A stretch of 64,000 bases of DNA from Vitis vinifera. Lineage: Eukaryota; Streptophyta; Magnoliopsida; Vitales; Vitaceae. The stretch lies in assembly GCF_030704535.1 (NCBI RefSeq), contig NC_081818.1, positions 22,360,001 to 22,424,000 on the forward strand, in the 5' to 3' direction. Position numbers and translations under genes: made by a program. The notes beneath the pieces were generated by a model. The model ran no database searches. It saw nothing but the letters and a program-made list of their open reading frames with translations, and was not told the DNA's origin. Numbering within the stretch: position 1 is the first letter of the stretch; each line of letters starts with the position of its first letter. Below are positions 31,220 through 44,199 of the stretch, piece by piece.

Positions 31220-34200
31220 ACAGGCTCCATCCAATGGGCCTGGGAATTTCATAATATTTGATCATGACCCCACAAATTTTAGCAATATTCCCCAATTATA
31301 TGAGAAGCATATGTGTTGAACCTCTTTGCCACAACATCTTTTGGATTAACCCACCTGGATTTTCATTTATTTTCTTTGCTCCATTATTGTATTTGTTGAA
31401 TCTTTTGGTCCATTTCTTTACTGTGGGTTAGATTTTTATTTGGGATATTCAAAAGATTTTTTTGAACTTTTTGCCCCCACTCAAAGGTACAGTTTTCCAA
31501 CCATTATTTACCACATTGCCCATAAATACCACACTCAGTATAAGTCACAGTACAATCTTGAATCCTTATAATCTCAGTGACCTTAATGTGCATTTAAGAT
31601 CTTTTCAAGGTATATTATTATCAAGAGACATTAAAAATTGTTACATGTTTTTTCCTTAAATTACATCTTTTTTTATACAAGGCATTACTAAAAAAATATT
31701 ACACTAAAAATGCTTTTAAAATAATCATGCACCCCCAAATCACCTAAATTTTGTAAATTTAATAATAAATAAATAAATGTAAATGTAAATAAGAAGGCAA
31801 TTAAGCAGAGAGAGTGAAGGCACAGGCATTTATTTACCAAGCATTGGAGGGATGCCTCTCACCCAACTCATGATTTGAGGTTTGTTTATTTCTAATTAAT
31901 TATTCCTTTAGTCAGTCCAACTCACAAATGCTACTCTCCAACCACCAACCACATACATTTGGAAACCTTTGCGTGTGGTTCTCTTGCATGTGGGCATTCC
32001 TGTTTGAGTATACTCACTAGAAATCATTGTAAATCCTTCTATGATTTTTTAATCCTAGCCCTTTGATCATTCCTGATTAGTCCTAGTTGCTGATGAGTAG
32101 TGAGTAGAACTTTCTGTGAATTTTCAATACCCAAAAGGGTTTTGATTCTTAATTAGTCTCTCTCATACAGCATTCTCTCTCTTTGAAAATTTTATTCTTT
32201 GTCCTCTCATAAGGGATTCTCTTTTAAAAAATTTCCATTACCAAACGGTCAAATTCCTATTTCCTTTTCTTTTAATTTGTCGGTGTTTTCAAAATTTCCT
32301 GCTTATATCCTCAACAAATTTTCCTAGTTTACATTCTCCACACATGTGATAACTAAAATCTTAAACCATTTGCCTTTTTTCCCTTTCTTTTTGTTCTCCA
32401 AAGCAATTAGTTGCTGACAACAAGAGATTCCCACGAAAGCAAAAAGAAAAAAAGGAACAGAAAAGAAAAAAAAAACCAACACCACTGAGAATGTGATTAA
32501 GAGGGAGATGAGGTTGGTAACGGATTATAATCATGCTTTCACATCACTAATTGAATGCTTTCTTCAGATCACTGTTGATGATGCTTTTGGTGGCAAATAA
32601 AGATGGCCTTTAGTTCATTTATCTGACCCAAATTAATAGACTAGATGATAAAAATGTTGAACAAAAATGAAATTGATTAATTACTAATAGTATTTGGCCG
32701 CCTTGATAGTTGTTAGATTGTCATTTAATGGAATAGAAATATTATTTTTTGGTCTTCCTCTAGGTGGGTACGTTGTTACATCATGTATTTGCAACATATT
32801 CTAATTGGAACATTCAATCGCTATGTTTTTAAATTTGTTATGAAAATGACATGGTGGAATAGTGTCGGTGCCACCTAATTAATTGGAGATTAATTTTAAG
32901 CTAAAGTTATTAGGGAATTATAGAGATCGTTAATTCTTTTGGATTTGACAGAGTAGGCAAAGGAATATTCCAACTCCAATTTGAGTGATTGAATTTGATT
33001 AGAGGGATTAAACTCGTTGGTCTGGCTGTACTTTATCAGAATTAGTGGATAAGTATGGGTTATTGGAGGCCCATCAAAGGCCCATTTTTTTTTATTTAAC
33101 AGCAAGGCTGAATCCTATTCAACAATTAGGATTATACACCATTGTGGGCTAACCATTTTTGTGGTAAGAAGATTTGTCATGCATCCTAAATCAGAGCCAG
33201 GCCACACAAAAAGGTAAGCGTGTATATGATCTGGGCCAGGCTCACTCTTGGTAGGCCCATACTCAGCCTAGTTTGGGCTCAAACTGGGCTATTGAGCCAA
33301 CCCAGCTTTGGGCTGAAGGTTACAATTAATTAGTCTCGGAAAAGAAGAAGAAGACAAATGAAAGAGATTAGGTAGATAAGTGAATATATTGAAGGGGATG
33401 AAACTCCATAGCACCATCGCCACACCTAAATTTAATACTTTTTTGGACAAGTGTTTGTTGCGGGCCTGGTTTTGGGCTATATCCAAATTTCGTACGTGTA
33501 TATAGGATGGGCTCGAGATTGAGAAAACAGCTGATTGTGCTTGGGCGGGTGAGAATAATAATCAAATCTTTATCTTGATTAGCGTCCAAGTATGTAGGAC
33601 CAAAAATGATGAGAAATGATTGGCCACAAACTGGCATTGAAAAGAGAAGAAGGATCCTTCCGAGAGACAACCATGCAGACATTGCAACCAAGAATGGTGC
33701 GGTTTCCAAAGGCAACATTCCAAAAATTAGGCCTGAAAGTAGCTTCACATTACATCTCACGTCCGCACGCCCATTCAGAGGAGATGTTCCATCCATCAAT
33801 TGCCCACCACTCCCACCAACCATTGAGTTATTGTTTTCCATCACATTCCACTCCTATTCTGTTTCCATTATCTTCTCCTGGGTTTTCTCGTTTGTTTCCT
33901 CCTCTTCTTATTCCCCTTTGAAAATCATGTATACCTCCCCCAAGCATTAAAACAAGGAACGAATGTAAATTTAATTGGCATATGATATGATATATGATTA
34001 TAAAATAATAAATAAGATATATTATGTTGTAATTATATTTAGTTTATTTTCACAAATAAAAAAATAAAATAGAATATACATTATTTTTTAATATTCGATA
34101 TTTATTTAAATAAAAATTATATTTTATTACTATTAAAAAATACAAAATTTCTCTTACTTTAATTATATTTATGATTACAATATATAATTTATAAACAAAA

Positions 34201-37040
34201 TTTCTTATGTTATGTTATTCAATATATAAAAATAATATATATTAAATAATCCACATATCATTATTATTTATAAATATTTTTTACCTTTTTATAAACAAAA
34301 TTTTGATCTTTTAATCAAAATTTTATTTTGTAAAATAAGTATAACAAAAAAATTGAAAATTTCTTTAAAAAAAATAACTTTATATATATAAGATTGATAT
34401 ATTTTACATATAAGGGATATTTAAAAAAAAAATTTAAATAAAACTCAAAACAAAAAATATCTATACCAAACAAATAATAATTATCCTCACGATATCAAAA
34501 TCATTTCCCAGTATCGAGTTTTGTGCATGCAAATCTTATATGATTGAAGGAGCACTTCATATTTGTATAGGAGTTCATAAATTATGATAATGAAAATGTT
34601 TGAATTTTATGAATAAACTAATTGTTATACATTGATAAAATTTTTAGTTTTATATAGCAAAAATGCATTATATAATTAAAGTTATGCATAGAATAGGTAG
34701 TAGGGTATAGGATAGAGAAACATAGAGATGGTAATGGTCCAACCCTTTTATGGTATTTTTTGAAAAATCCAAAAATAATATAATTTAAGCCGTCTAGATC
34801 TGAGTTGAAGAGTTCTATAACATGTGAGAACCAAAGACAAATGATTTACGCTTAAGGGGGGGGGGGCTTCTGACCTCATTTGACCTAAAACTTCTGAATA
34901 AGCTTAGTTTAAGATAGGATTAGGTGGAGCTTGGTTGAAGTTTTCCAGGCTTGGATTATGTTATATTAGGTTGGCTTCAAGCATCTGGTCAAAGCTGAAG
35001 TAAGCCCAGGCAAAAAGTTAGATTGGAGTCATCAAGCCCAAAACCCAATTTATATTAATGTCATTCTTTTGAAAGCGCCATGAATAGAAGTAAATCAAAC
35101 TTGATTCAATGAATTTCAGCTTAGAATTGAAGAATGTTGTCGAGGTGGGCCAAATTGGCAAGCTATGTTCTTTATGTCCTTTTTTTGAATTTTGTTTTTT
35201 TTTTTTCCTTGGATGAGTGACCTTTTTAGAATATTATAAGTTGAAATAATATGAAATAATTTTAAATAGTTCAATTTTATATAAGGTCCAAAAAGTTGTC
35301 CTATGCTTAGCTAGGTTGAAGCATCATGAAATAACTGAGGTGACCTAAGGGTGGAAGGGAACGATTTTCAAAATTGCGGATCTAAGCGAAAATAGGGCAG
35401 TTGGTGGTTGAGACGATACATTAAAGTTTACTTAGACGGTATATATAACTCATGTCGCCTTGTGCTATTGCCTTGTATTGTGTCCAAAACAATAATGTAC
35501 TTTGTGAAAGTCTTCAAGTGGTATGCCAACCTTTAGATGTAGAATGGGTCATGTTGCCTTGCCATGCCACCTAAAATGTCATTGCGTTCCTCAATTTTCC
35601 TCGCTTGCTACACTTTCTTGATATGATCTAGGGCACCCTTTGAGGTCCCATAGTCATCAATATATAGTTCACAAAATTAGGCATTTAGGGGGCACATTTG
35701 ATGCCAAGGAGACATACCAAGGACATGAATTGCAACCATAATTATGGAATATATAAGCTTAATAAGATATTTCATCGATATTTGACTATTCTTCTCCACA
35801 AACGTAACAAGAAATCTATACTATTTCCTATTTATGATAACTAGGAAAATAAATACAAACTTCATTTCAAAATTGACATCAATGACCATTCTTTATAATC
35901 CAATGATACTTTATCATATCTATACTATTTCTCTTAAAAAAAAAAAAAAGCCTACTTTAACATATATATTATTAGTTGTTCATTTTTGGCAAATTTTCAT
36001 ATGTTTTAATCATTTTTTTATGATTTTTTTAAATTTTTATTTTTTACACATTTTTAATGAAAGATTGCATTGATATCAATAGTCCCCATAACATTTTGCA
36101 AAATTGAACTATCAATACTTTTTTTCATGAATTCATATTTGATTTTAAGGTAATTATAAACTACCTAGATAGAGTTTGAAATTTTAATAAATTTTAATTC
36201 AACTTAAATATGAATAAATTAAACTTACAATGATGTTAAGTGATAAGACTATTTATCTTTTATATACATTATATGCATTAAGAATATCTAAATAACATTT
36301 TTTTTCCTTATAAAAAATAAGTATTATGTTATATATACAGGCAATACCATTACTTTTAACGCTATTATTAGAACCTTTTATCATGGAGATAATAGGGAAA
36401 AAAAATCTATTAATATGACATTATGTCAATTTATTTATTTTAGTTGTTTATGTTCATCTTTATGCAAAAAAGAAAAAAATTACAATATTTATAAAATATA
36501 ATAAAGGCAAATGATAAGATGATGAAATTAACATTTTTGTAATAATGTAATGAATTAATTAATTAAAAAATAAAATAATTCTTATATTTGTGAATTTAAA
36601 TCATTTCATGTTTTTATTTAAAAAATAATTCATTTGTGACATAAATGCCCATGACTATTTTAAATATTTATATGTATATTTAAAAAAGAAGTTATTATTA
36701 TTATTTTTAAATAAAGATATTTTTATCAAAATGAGACCAAAAAATGAAAAAGGATTAGATTTTCAAATTTAGGTTTTTAATAACTCTTTTAATCAAATAT
36801 GATGAGTGTTTTGAGCGAGAACCATCCTTATCAAATAAAACAATTTATTAAAATTTCCAAAAATACTAAGTTATGGGGTGTGATATAACACCCCGTAAGG
36901 AAAAAAGTACCCGTTGAAATTTACCATTTTCACCTGAAGTAATTAATCTTTATTTATTTTTTCTAAAGAATGGTTGTACCACCAAGTACCAGTACCACCA
37001 TGGAGATGAAGGAAAAGGGCATTAAAGAGAAATAAGTATT
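31220..37040. other. Long AT-rich intergenic stretch, no convincing gene
   Basis: Two overlapping antiparallel frames at 33368-33844 (minus, 158 codons) and 33606-33950 (plus, 114 codons) show no known domain, so I do not call them. The interval 33950-36700 is extremely AT-rich. A G run lies at 34856-34866. A hairpin (TTATGGGGTGT / AACACCCCGTAA) lies at 36871-36898. It may contain old, unrecognisable transposon remains. Confidence 0.6.
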
Positions 37041-37049
37041 CAGGACCAG

Positions 37050-37058
37050 TATATAAAT
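37050..37058 (+). promoter_or_regulatory. TATA box candidate of the small basic-protein gene
   Basis: TATATAAAT lies about 280 bases before the first splice donor and 410 before the ATG. A CT-rich leader (37140-37330) typical of plant 5' UTRs follows. Confidence 0.5.
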
Positions 37059-37333
37059 GATGCCACCCACAAGTCAGAAGCAGAAGAGTGTTGGTCTCAA
37101 ATCTCAAGTCTCTTAAAAATTGCGTGGTCCGCCTTCCAAGCCCTTAATGCCTTCATTGTGACCTCATTCTCCATTCATTCAAATTTTCTCATCCCCCACC
37201 TGGTCGCCTAGTCCTTCCCAACCTCCCTTTCCCTCTCAAATCTCCCAAAATCTTATCTTCTCTCTCGTTAACATTTATAACGTTTACTTTTCTCAAACGC
37301 CTCATTTTGTTAAACCCCGCAATTCCTCCTCAG

Positions 37334-37445
37334 GTAGTTAATTTCTCTCATTTTCTTCTCTTTTCTTTTGGGTTTTCTTTTTGACGACTTTCTGATCATT
37401 TTTAATTCTTTATTTATTTTCCATTGTTTAAGAAGGTTTTTCCAG
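37334..37445 (+). other. 5'UTR intron of the small basic-protein gene
   Basis: CTCAG|GTAGTTAATTTCTC at the left and TTTTTCCAG|GTTTAG at the right, with a T-rich interior, make a well-formed plant intron of 112 bp ending 14 bases before the start codon. Confidence 0.65.
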
Positions 37446-37459
37446 GTTTAGTTGCAAGA

Positions 37460-37657
37460 ATGGTGATGATGGGGTTGGAGAGGTTGCTGGTGAATCTAAA
37501 ATCAAAGTTGAGGTGTCTGAAAATGAAGAAGCCTTACGATAAGATCGAAAAGAGTGAGAGCATGAGAGTGGAAATTAGGAGCAGGAAGGCCCGGAAGCTC
37601 ATAGAAGAGACCCTCAAAGTTGCAGACTCTCCCAAGACCAAAAGCTATGCTTTCTGA
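37460..37657 (+). CDS. Small conserved-type basic protein, 65 residues, function unknown
   Basis: The frame begins ATG at 37460 (MVMMGLERLL) and ends with ADSPKTKSYAF and TGA. The product is rich in Lys and Arg (LKSKLRCLKMKKPYDKIEKS, EIRSRKARKLIEETLK) and predicted to be mostly helical, with no signal peptide or membrane segment. I recall families of short plant proteins with a similar EKS..M.VEIRSRKA.KLI core, but cannot name one. The gene structure supports it: a TATA box at 37050, a CT-rich leader, a 112-bp intron in the 5' UTR (37334-37445; donor CAG|GTAGTT, acceptor TTCCAG|GTTT), and the ATG 14 bases into the second exon. Neighbours give no functional clue. The in-frame codons before 37460 would lie in the intron. 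Confidence 0.75.
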   Translation: MVMMGLERLLVNLKSKLRCLKMKKPYDKIEKSESMRVEIRSRKARKLIEETLKVADSPKTKSYAF

Positions 37658-37699
37658 TCATCACTGTGCTTTCATCAATTATTACGAGGCACTGGCTTA

Positions 37700-40000
37700 T
37701 AATTTTCCTTTTTTCTCTTTTTCTTTTCCTCTTAGTCTCCGCCATATATGAATAATCATATGATATGGTGGCTTTTCTTCTGTTTTCACTTGTCACATGA
37801 CCCTTCTCTTTCTCTGTCTCACTCACAACCGTCCATATATGTAAGTTCCAGATCATGAACACATGGTTTATATTCTTACAGGTCGCCTGGCTCCTCTGGA
37901 TTTTGTTTGTTTGTTTCTTGCTTGTTTTTATTAGTCTAGTTAATTACAAGAACCAAACGAGCCCTTGAAGATCGTGAAGGGTTCTCAAAGTGAGAGCTCC
38001 AATTTTGGCCATGGATATAATTTGATTTTGGTTAGGCTTCCCGTACACCTATTTGTCATGTGATAAGCCCGCGAGTGTGTAACAAAAATAATAAAACATA
38101 AATACTTTTAATCTTATAATTTAAAATTCACACATCTATAAAACACGTCACTACTAATCAAATCATAATTCAATAAAAAAACATGAATGAAGAGGGATTG
38201 TTGCATTATGTTAAAATTCAAGGTACAACATGAAGGAAATGAAAGACGAATGGTGCAATGATTGTTGGATGGATCAAGCTTGCTAGGTTCAAGATGGAGG
38301 ATTTCCATGTAGTACAAATATGACTATCGAATGTGAAAGTCTTCATCTCTTTCTAATAGGTCAAGGCCGGTCACTGACCTAAATAGTGAGCAAAAAAATG
38401 ACGATACAGTCACTCACTAGATCAATCATTATCATTAAGCAATATATCCAATGCATTCCAAGCAACTGTCTCATTTTGATTAACACCCGTTTCTTGTCTT
38501 CATGTGAAAAAGCTAAATGCTTTATTACAAGAGTATTTTGTTTGGTGCTCCTTTGGTAAAAGAGAATCCAAGATGAGTCGATAGCCATCAAAAGCAACAG
38601 CAAATGTCGTCATTATATATAAATTAATTTTATTGTATAGGGATCGAGTATTTGATTTGGAGTTCCTCTTTAGCCGTTTTTGAATTCTACTATACCCTCG
38701 GTCCATGCATTAGGATCCTAAAATAATACATCGTGACGTGTTTCGAACAATAGTCTCACTTTGATTAACACACATCTCTTGTCTGCATATAGAAAAGCTA
38801 ATGCTCTAACAGAAGAGTACTTCATCTGCTGAAAGGAGTGAATTTAGGGAATCAAAGAGGAGTCATGGAGAGGACAACAAGTGTATAGACAAAACATGAA
38901 AGGCCTACAGCAATTGGCCCATTTAGATGTCATGTGTGTGTCAAGAAAGTGAAGCGAGTGAGATTTGAGGCTGAGGATTGAAGGAAAAGGAGAGTTGGTG
39001 GGGATGTGGAATTGTTTTCACATGAAAATGAAGCATGTTTGATGAAGGCTGAGCTTACTTCATATGGTTCATTTCCTCCAAAGCAAGCCCACTTTCTTCC
39101 CCACTGCATTATATAATTTTGAGTGCAAAGTATGTCCACTGAAATAAAGGTGAAGATGGCCGGTCCAGTGCTGATTAAAGTTGCTTTTAAAAGTGTAGGG
39201 TAATTGCCTTCTTTTCTTCCCCTCCAAATGGTGCTGTTTACCATGCTGTTGATTTTTGTATATTTATACACATGATTAAAGACAACACTTATCAAGGGTG
39301 TTTCAATTCTTACCTGAAATATTCTTTAATTTTATTACACTAAAAGTTTAAAAGTAAAACTAAAAAACAAAACTTTAGAATATCTTGTTTGAAAATAATC
39401 ACTTCTTTATACTGATCTTTTTCCTCTTTCTCATAGCTTCCTTTTTTTTTTTCAATTCTACTTTTTTATGCTAATATTTTTGTTAATTTTCTTTGAATAT
39501 TAGAGTTTTCTTAATTTTAATAAATTCTTAACAAAATTTATTTTGTAAATTAATGATAATAATGAAGTCTATAAAATTTTAAAATTATGTATATAAATAA
39601 TATTAAATTGTATGTCACTTTCTTTAGTTGATGGTTTTAATGGTTTCCTATTTCATAAGATATCATTTTTTTTCCTTACTTTTAATAAGAATAAAAGCAT
39701 ATTTTCTATGATTTTGTTGTATTAATATTTTTTTTTATTTATAAAAACCTATTTTTTCAAATAAGTTAAAATTATTTGTCCAAGTAAATTAATTTAACTA
39801 AACTTGTTTGATTATGTTTTGAGAGGACAATATTTGCTAAAATATTAAGCTTCTACACTTAACAAAAAATAATAATAAATAAAAATAAATTCACCATTTT
39901 TACATGAGGCAAATCATTATTTTAATTGAAAAATAAAATTTTATTATCAATTGAAAACAAACAAATATCTAATGTTTCTCCTCATGTTAGCAATGCTAAT
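37700..40000. other. Intergenic stretch with a degenerate direct repeat, no gene recognised
   Basis: Two related segments, 38445-38560 and 38725-38830, share the order CTCA(C/T)TTTGATTAACAC, TTTCTTGTCT / CTCTTGTCTGCAT, AAAAGCTAA and AGAGTA. They are diverged copies about 285 bp apart. Minus-strand frames here, the longest 121 codons at 38930-39295, show no domain. Confidence 0.55.
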
Positions 40001-40857
40001 GAAGTTACAAATCAAGTAGAGTTTTTGAAAAACCTAAAATCCAATGAGGTAACACCCAGAAGAGAGGTGAATGAGTAGTTTTTAAATATTATAATATAAG
40101 GGTTGAGATTTTAAACCCAATTGAACATGTGAAAGAGATTTAAATTTCTTTAACTTAATTAAACCTTGATAGATTAAAGAGACCAATGAAAATTCAATCA
40201 CATACAAAAGACAAATATTTTTATATGGAAAATCTTCATACTAACTGTGGAAAAAAAAAAAAAAAAAACACAGGGTCTAAGATTTCAAATCAAACATCTA
40301 TCATTTGAGATTAAGATAAACATATTTGCTTAAATGCTTACCTAAAGACTTACTCTCCAATACCTATATCATAATCTGCATCCACAAGGTAGCATATTAA
40401 ATGCTCCAATGGATTCACCTTAACCATTGAGAGGGATGCAGGTTCTTCAATAAACCATAATTCAAATGTACAAATTGTTGAGAGTTTTTTGGGAATGATA
40501 GGACAAGTTAGGGTTTTCTTTTTTAGAAGCATCCAAACCTAAAACACATTTAGGTAAGGTATATATAGGCCTAAAAGCCTAGAAGGTCATAAATGGAATT
40601 TTCTTAAAAAATAAAATCTCAACTTTCCACAAATTAGTTAAAACATTTGATCTCAATTGTAAAACTTTTGATACAACCCTACCTTATCAAATAACTAACT
40701 TGCCATTATTCAAGCCTTTTCAAACTTACCTTTGATAGTCCAATTGATTAAACGACAACCTTAAATCTTCAATGGAGAGTAACTCATTGTCTAAAAAGAT
40801 TCTATGCCAAAATGAAAACAAAAAAAATAATTATCAACAACAAAAACAAAATATAAT

Positions 40858-41215
40858 GTCCTAACAATATCTCTCTTTGGCAATTTTGTGACAAAACAAA
40901 GTTACATAAACCCTCCAAAACTCTCAAAGGGAGTTTACATAACACTTAGTAATGCTTGTCTATATCTATTCAATTGACCACATACAAAGGACAAAACTAT
41001 TCATCCAATAGTGCTAAATATCCCTATACTTGCAACCTGCACACATCACACAATAAATACCCAAGGTAAAGCTATATGTGGGAAATAATATAAACAACGA
41101 AATCAAATCAGGATAATAGGAAAAACAAATTAAGTTTGCAAGTCATGCACACATGTGAACTAATTGAAATCATCAAAATTAATCTTGTCTCCCCCTTTTT
41201 GTTGCAAAATATGAC
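40858..41215 (-). mobile_element. Copia-type (SIRE/Maximus-like) polypurine-tract/LTR junction relics, minus
   Basis: On the minus strand, TTTTGCAACAAAAAGGGGGAGA (41187-41208) and, 310 bp further on, CAAAATTGCCAAAGAGAGATA with TTGTTAG (40860-40890) are the hallmark 'gcaaaattgccaaaaagggggagattgttag' type sequence before the 3' LTR of SIRE-like Copia elements. No coding region is left. The LTR candidate would run from about 40863 toward 40010. Confidence 0.55.
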
Positions 41216-42249
41216 AAAGAAAACAAAAACAACAAATATCCATAGATAGATAAAAATAAAATAAAAAATTATGGATACAAGAGATAATGAAATGAGAAGT
41301 ATACATCTAAATCAAGTAAGTTGAACAATAAAGAGAAAATTGAGTCTACATGGCTTTAATGTACACAAAATTGAAGAAAAACCATTGATAAAGCCAAAAA
41401 ATTCAACTTAGGGCTCAATTTAATCGAATAAACTTGAAAAATTAGAAAGAACAATAATAAATCAAATAAAAGATCTAGAGAAAAGTTTCAATCAAATAAA
41501 ACCAAGGTGGTCTCACTGTTTCTGTGGAAGATGGTCTCCTTGTTTCTATGGAGAGTAGTCTCCTTGGGTCCAAGAGATGTGGATTCGACTTGATGGCTGA
41601 AAGATTAGACAAGAGCAGTGAGATCTTTCTTACTAAATCCAAATAGAATTATTAATCACAATCTCAATTTGGAAAGAAGATCAATATAAATCAAAGTATA
41701 TGAAGGCCAAAATGAACCAAAGGTATTAATTTTCAAGGGAATCAATTTATTATCTAATTCTATATTTTGAATTTGAATTCTTAGGAGCTACAAAACCATG
41801 TAATGACCTAATTAATTCACATTCAGTCAATGTGGCCTAAGTTCTTTGGATTTCTGTCTAACATGACATTTTTTTTTTATCTATATACAATACAACTTTT
41901 CTACTTCATTGTTGCTACCAGATCTACCTTTATATATTCCTCATTTCTGCTTCACTTTTCACTCTCTTAAGGGACAGTGAGAGGGACCTTGATTAGGCTC
42001 TAGTTTCCCATTTAAAGGAGCATTTGATATAGATGATATCCCGCTAGGGTGTTTCCTTAATGTGGAGCCTAAAGAGTTATATTATAATTGCTTCCATGAG
42101 CATAGAGTTGAGGTTGAGCATGATGTCAGACTTAGTCTTTTTCTAAGCTCGTGTGGTACTTAGACAAGTCAAAACCCTTGATCTTGTTAAGACATTCTTA
42201 CTCTCGATGCTTAACTTGCTAGGCTAAGATGCACCCGACTTAGAAGCTT

Positions 42250-42720
42250 TAGAGGGCGTAATATGCAACATTTAAAGAATTGAAGTTTTATTGCTCAAAT
42301 GAAGCTTTACAAGTGCTTAGGAACTCACTTGCTTGGTTGGTTAGGTTCTTGGGTGGTTTTTGGGAGATGCCTTGGCCAAATAAGGGTCTCACCTATTTAT
42401 AGGCACCTTAGGAAGTTTCTGGAACCTTGGAGGGTTCCTTACAACTCAAGAATAATCTAGAACACCCTACACAATTCTATGTACAAACCTAGGTACAAGA
42501 ATATACAAGAGATCCCTAGAATTCTCTAAAAAGCCTTGGACTCCTCTCATGCCTTCCACCATAGTGTACAAATGTGTGGATATCTTTAGGCATCTCTAAA
42601 ACCTTCTACACTCTTCCCACCAATGGCTTAGTGTAGATGGCTCTAAGAGTCTCCAAAAGCTTCCTACCCTCTATATAACCCCCATGGGGAGGGTCATTGG
42701 AAGCATCTTGTGACACTGAG
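42250..42720 (-). repeat. LTR-like segment with TATA box and poly(A) signal, minus
   Basis: On the minus strand CTATAAATAG lies at 42402-42393 and AATAAA at 42292-42287, about 100 bp apart, in sequence that is richer in GC than its surroundings and carries short repeated words (TCTAGAATTCTC, CCTCCA). This spacing is typical for an LTR promoter and R region. Boundaries are not clear, so it could be a solo LTR or a fragment. Confidence 0.45.
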
Positions 42721-43729
42721 CTTTTTTTGCCATCTTTTTAGGACATAATGATCCCTTGTATCATGAAAGAACACCACAAGAGTCTTTAGCTTCCCTGATT
42801 GGAGCTACATACCCATATTATTTTTTAATGTTCTATGCAATCATCTATTTTGTTACCCCTTATATTTTCTTTCAAGTCACTGTGTATAGGCAAACCATTC
42901 TAGTTTCTACTAAATCAGTTCGTTAGCCCTTAGATCTTCATCCATTTATTGGAACCATTCCATATTTTTCTCTAAAGGTTCATAGTAAGTGGTTATGATA
43001 TCCGTAAATTTGAAATGATCTTATATAGGGAGTTTATGTTTAGTCTTATTATGTCTTATTATCTCACATATCTTGTTGGATGTTGGGTTAGGCATCTAAC
43101 ATGAGGTTGAGGTGTTAGGTTAACATGCTCACATCAATGAGGGCTCTTGGTCTAAGCACATCAGTCATACTAAAGGGGTAATCAAAATACCTACTATTGA
43201 CGAGGAGGATGAGATACAAGTGGTTGAGCAGGGTAGTGAGTGACATGGCCCTAGGACTTGAGGACGAGAGAGTTGAGGTTATGTTAGTAGTTCTTGAGAC
43301 TTGGCTACTCCATCTCAACTCATCGAGGGTTAATTGTCATCAATCAATTGTGAGTTCACATTGATTCACACATTGATGAGCTTAAAGCCTATCTTGTTGC
43401 TCATTGGGATGCTTAGGTGACCCTACTTCAATCTCGTATGGATGTGCTCTTTGATAGTCCCAACATGTGGATGGCTGAATTACTTTTGTATGATTGTTGG
43501 TTATTAATTCTCAACTAAGCTCAAGCTCTCGTGGCTTTCCACCTCTAGATAATTCTAGCTAGCTTCTTTTGGGATGTATTAATTATATATGTTCGGCTAG
43601 ATTTTTGGATGTACTTTCATGATATTATGATTATCCTTATATGTTTTGGATATATTTTGGCTTTTGAATGCATCCTGAACATCATTATATATATACAATT
43701 TCTTTGGTCATGCGTTCTTTATCTTTGCA

Positions 43730-44130
43730 TCCTTTGTCAGTTTTGTGATAAAAAAGGAGATGTTGTATACTTGTTTAATTTGATTTGTTGCTTAATGTTA
43801 TGGTTCAAGATTGCTTCACATGGATCATTAGATTACTATCAATTAGACTTTAGGCTATAACTATATTGCCTTTGTATCACTTTTTTTTTTCCAAACACTG
43901 TTTTTCACAAGTATTATTCTTTAAGTATTTGTAGGATCACAAGTTTAATTTTAATCTTCAAGAATTTTCAAGTCTAGCATCATTGAGTTGAAAATTAGAC
44001 CTTAGAATGTTTAGTTGAAACATGAGCAAAATTGAGCGATATGCAAACTTCGTTTGAGAGTATTGGGAGGTTATGTAATGTATATTTTGTTGCAAAATTG
44101 CTAAAAAGGGAGATTGTTAGGTTATGTAGT
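43730..44130 (+). mobile_element. Copia-type (SIRE/Maximus-like) polypurine-tract/LTR junction relics, plus
   Basis: On the plus strand, TTTTGTGATAAAAAAGGAGATG (43741-43762) and TTGCAAAATTGCTAAAAAGG followed by GAGATTGTTAGG (44090-44120) are degenerate versions of the same junction type seen in reverse orientation at 40.9-41.2 kb. The second ends in TGTTAG, a usual LTR start. No coding domains can be read around them. Confidence 0.55.
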
Positions 44131-44199
44131 TAAGCCGGATTAATTTTGTTCCATTCCTCTTAGATTAGGACCCTATATACTTTCCTATGATTTACACTA

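Noticed and set aside
33368..33950. Overlapping antiparallel frames of 158 and 114 codons
   Set aside because: No family likeness, no splice or promoter context; the mutual overlap suggests compositional chance.
36871..36898. GGGGTGT hairpin as a terminator or MITE end
   Set aside because: It is isolated, with no partner repeat or target duplication; it may be a scrap of an LTR border.
38930..39295. 121-codon minus-strand frame
   Set aside because: No recognisable domain or gene structure around it.
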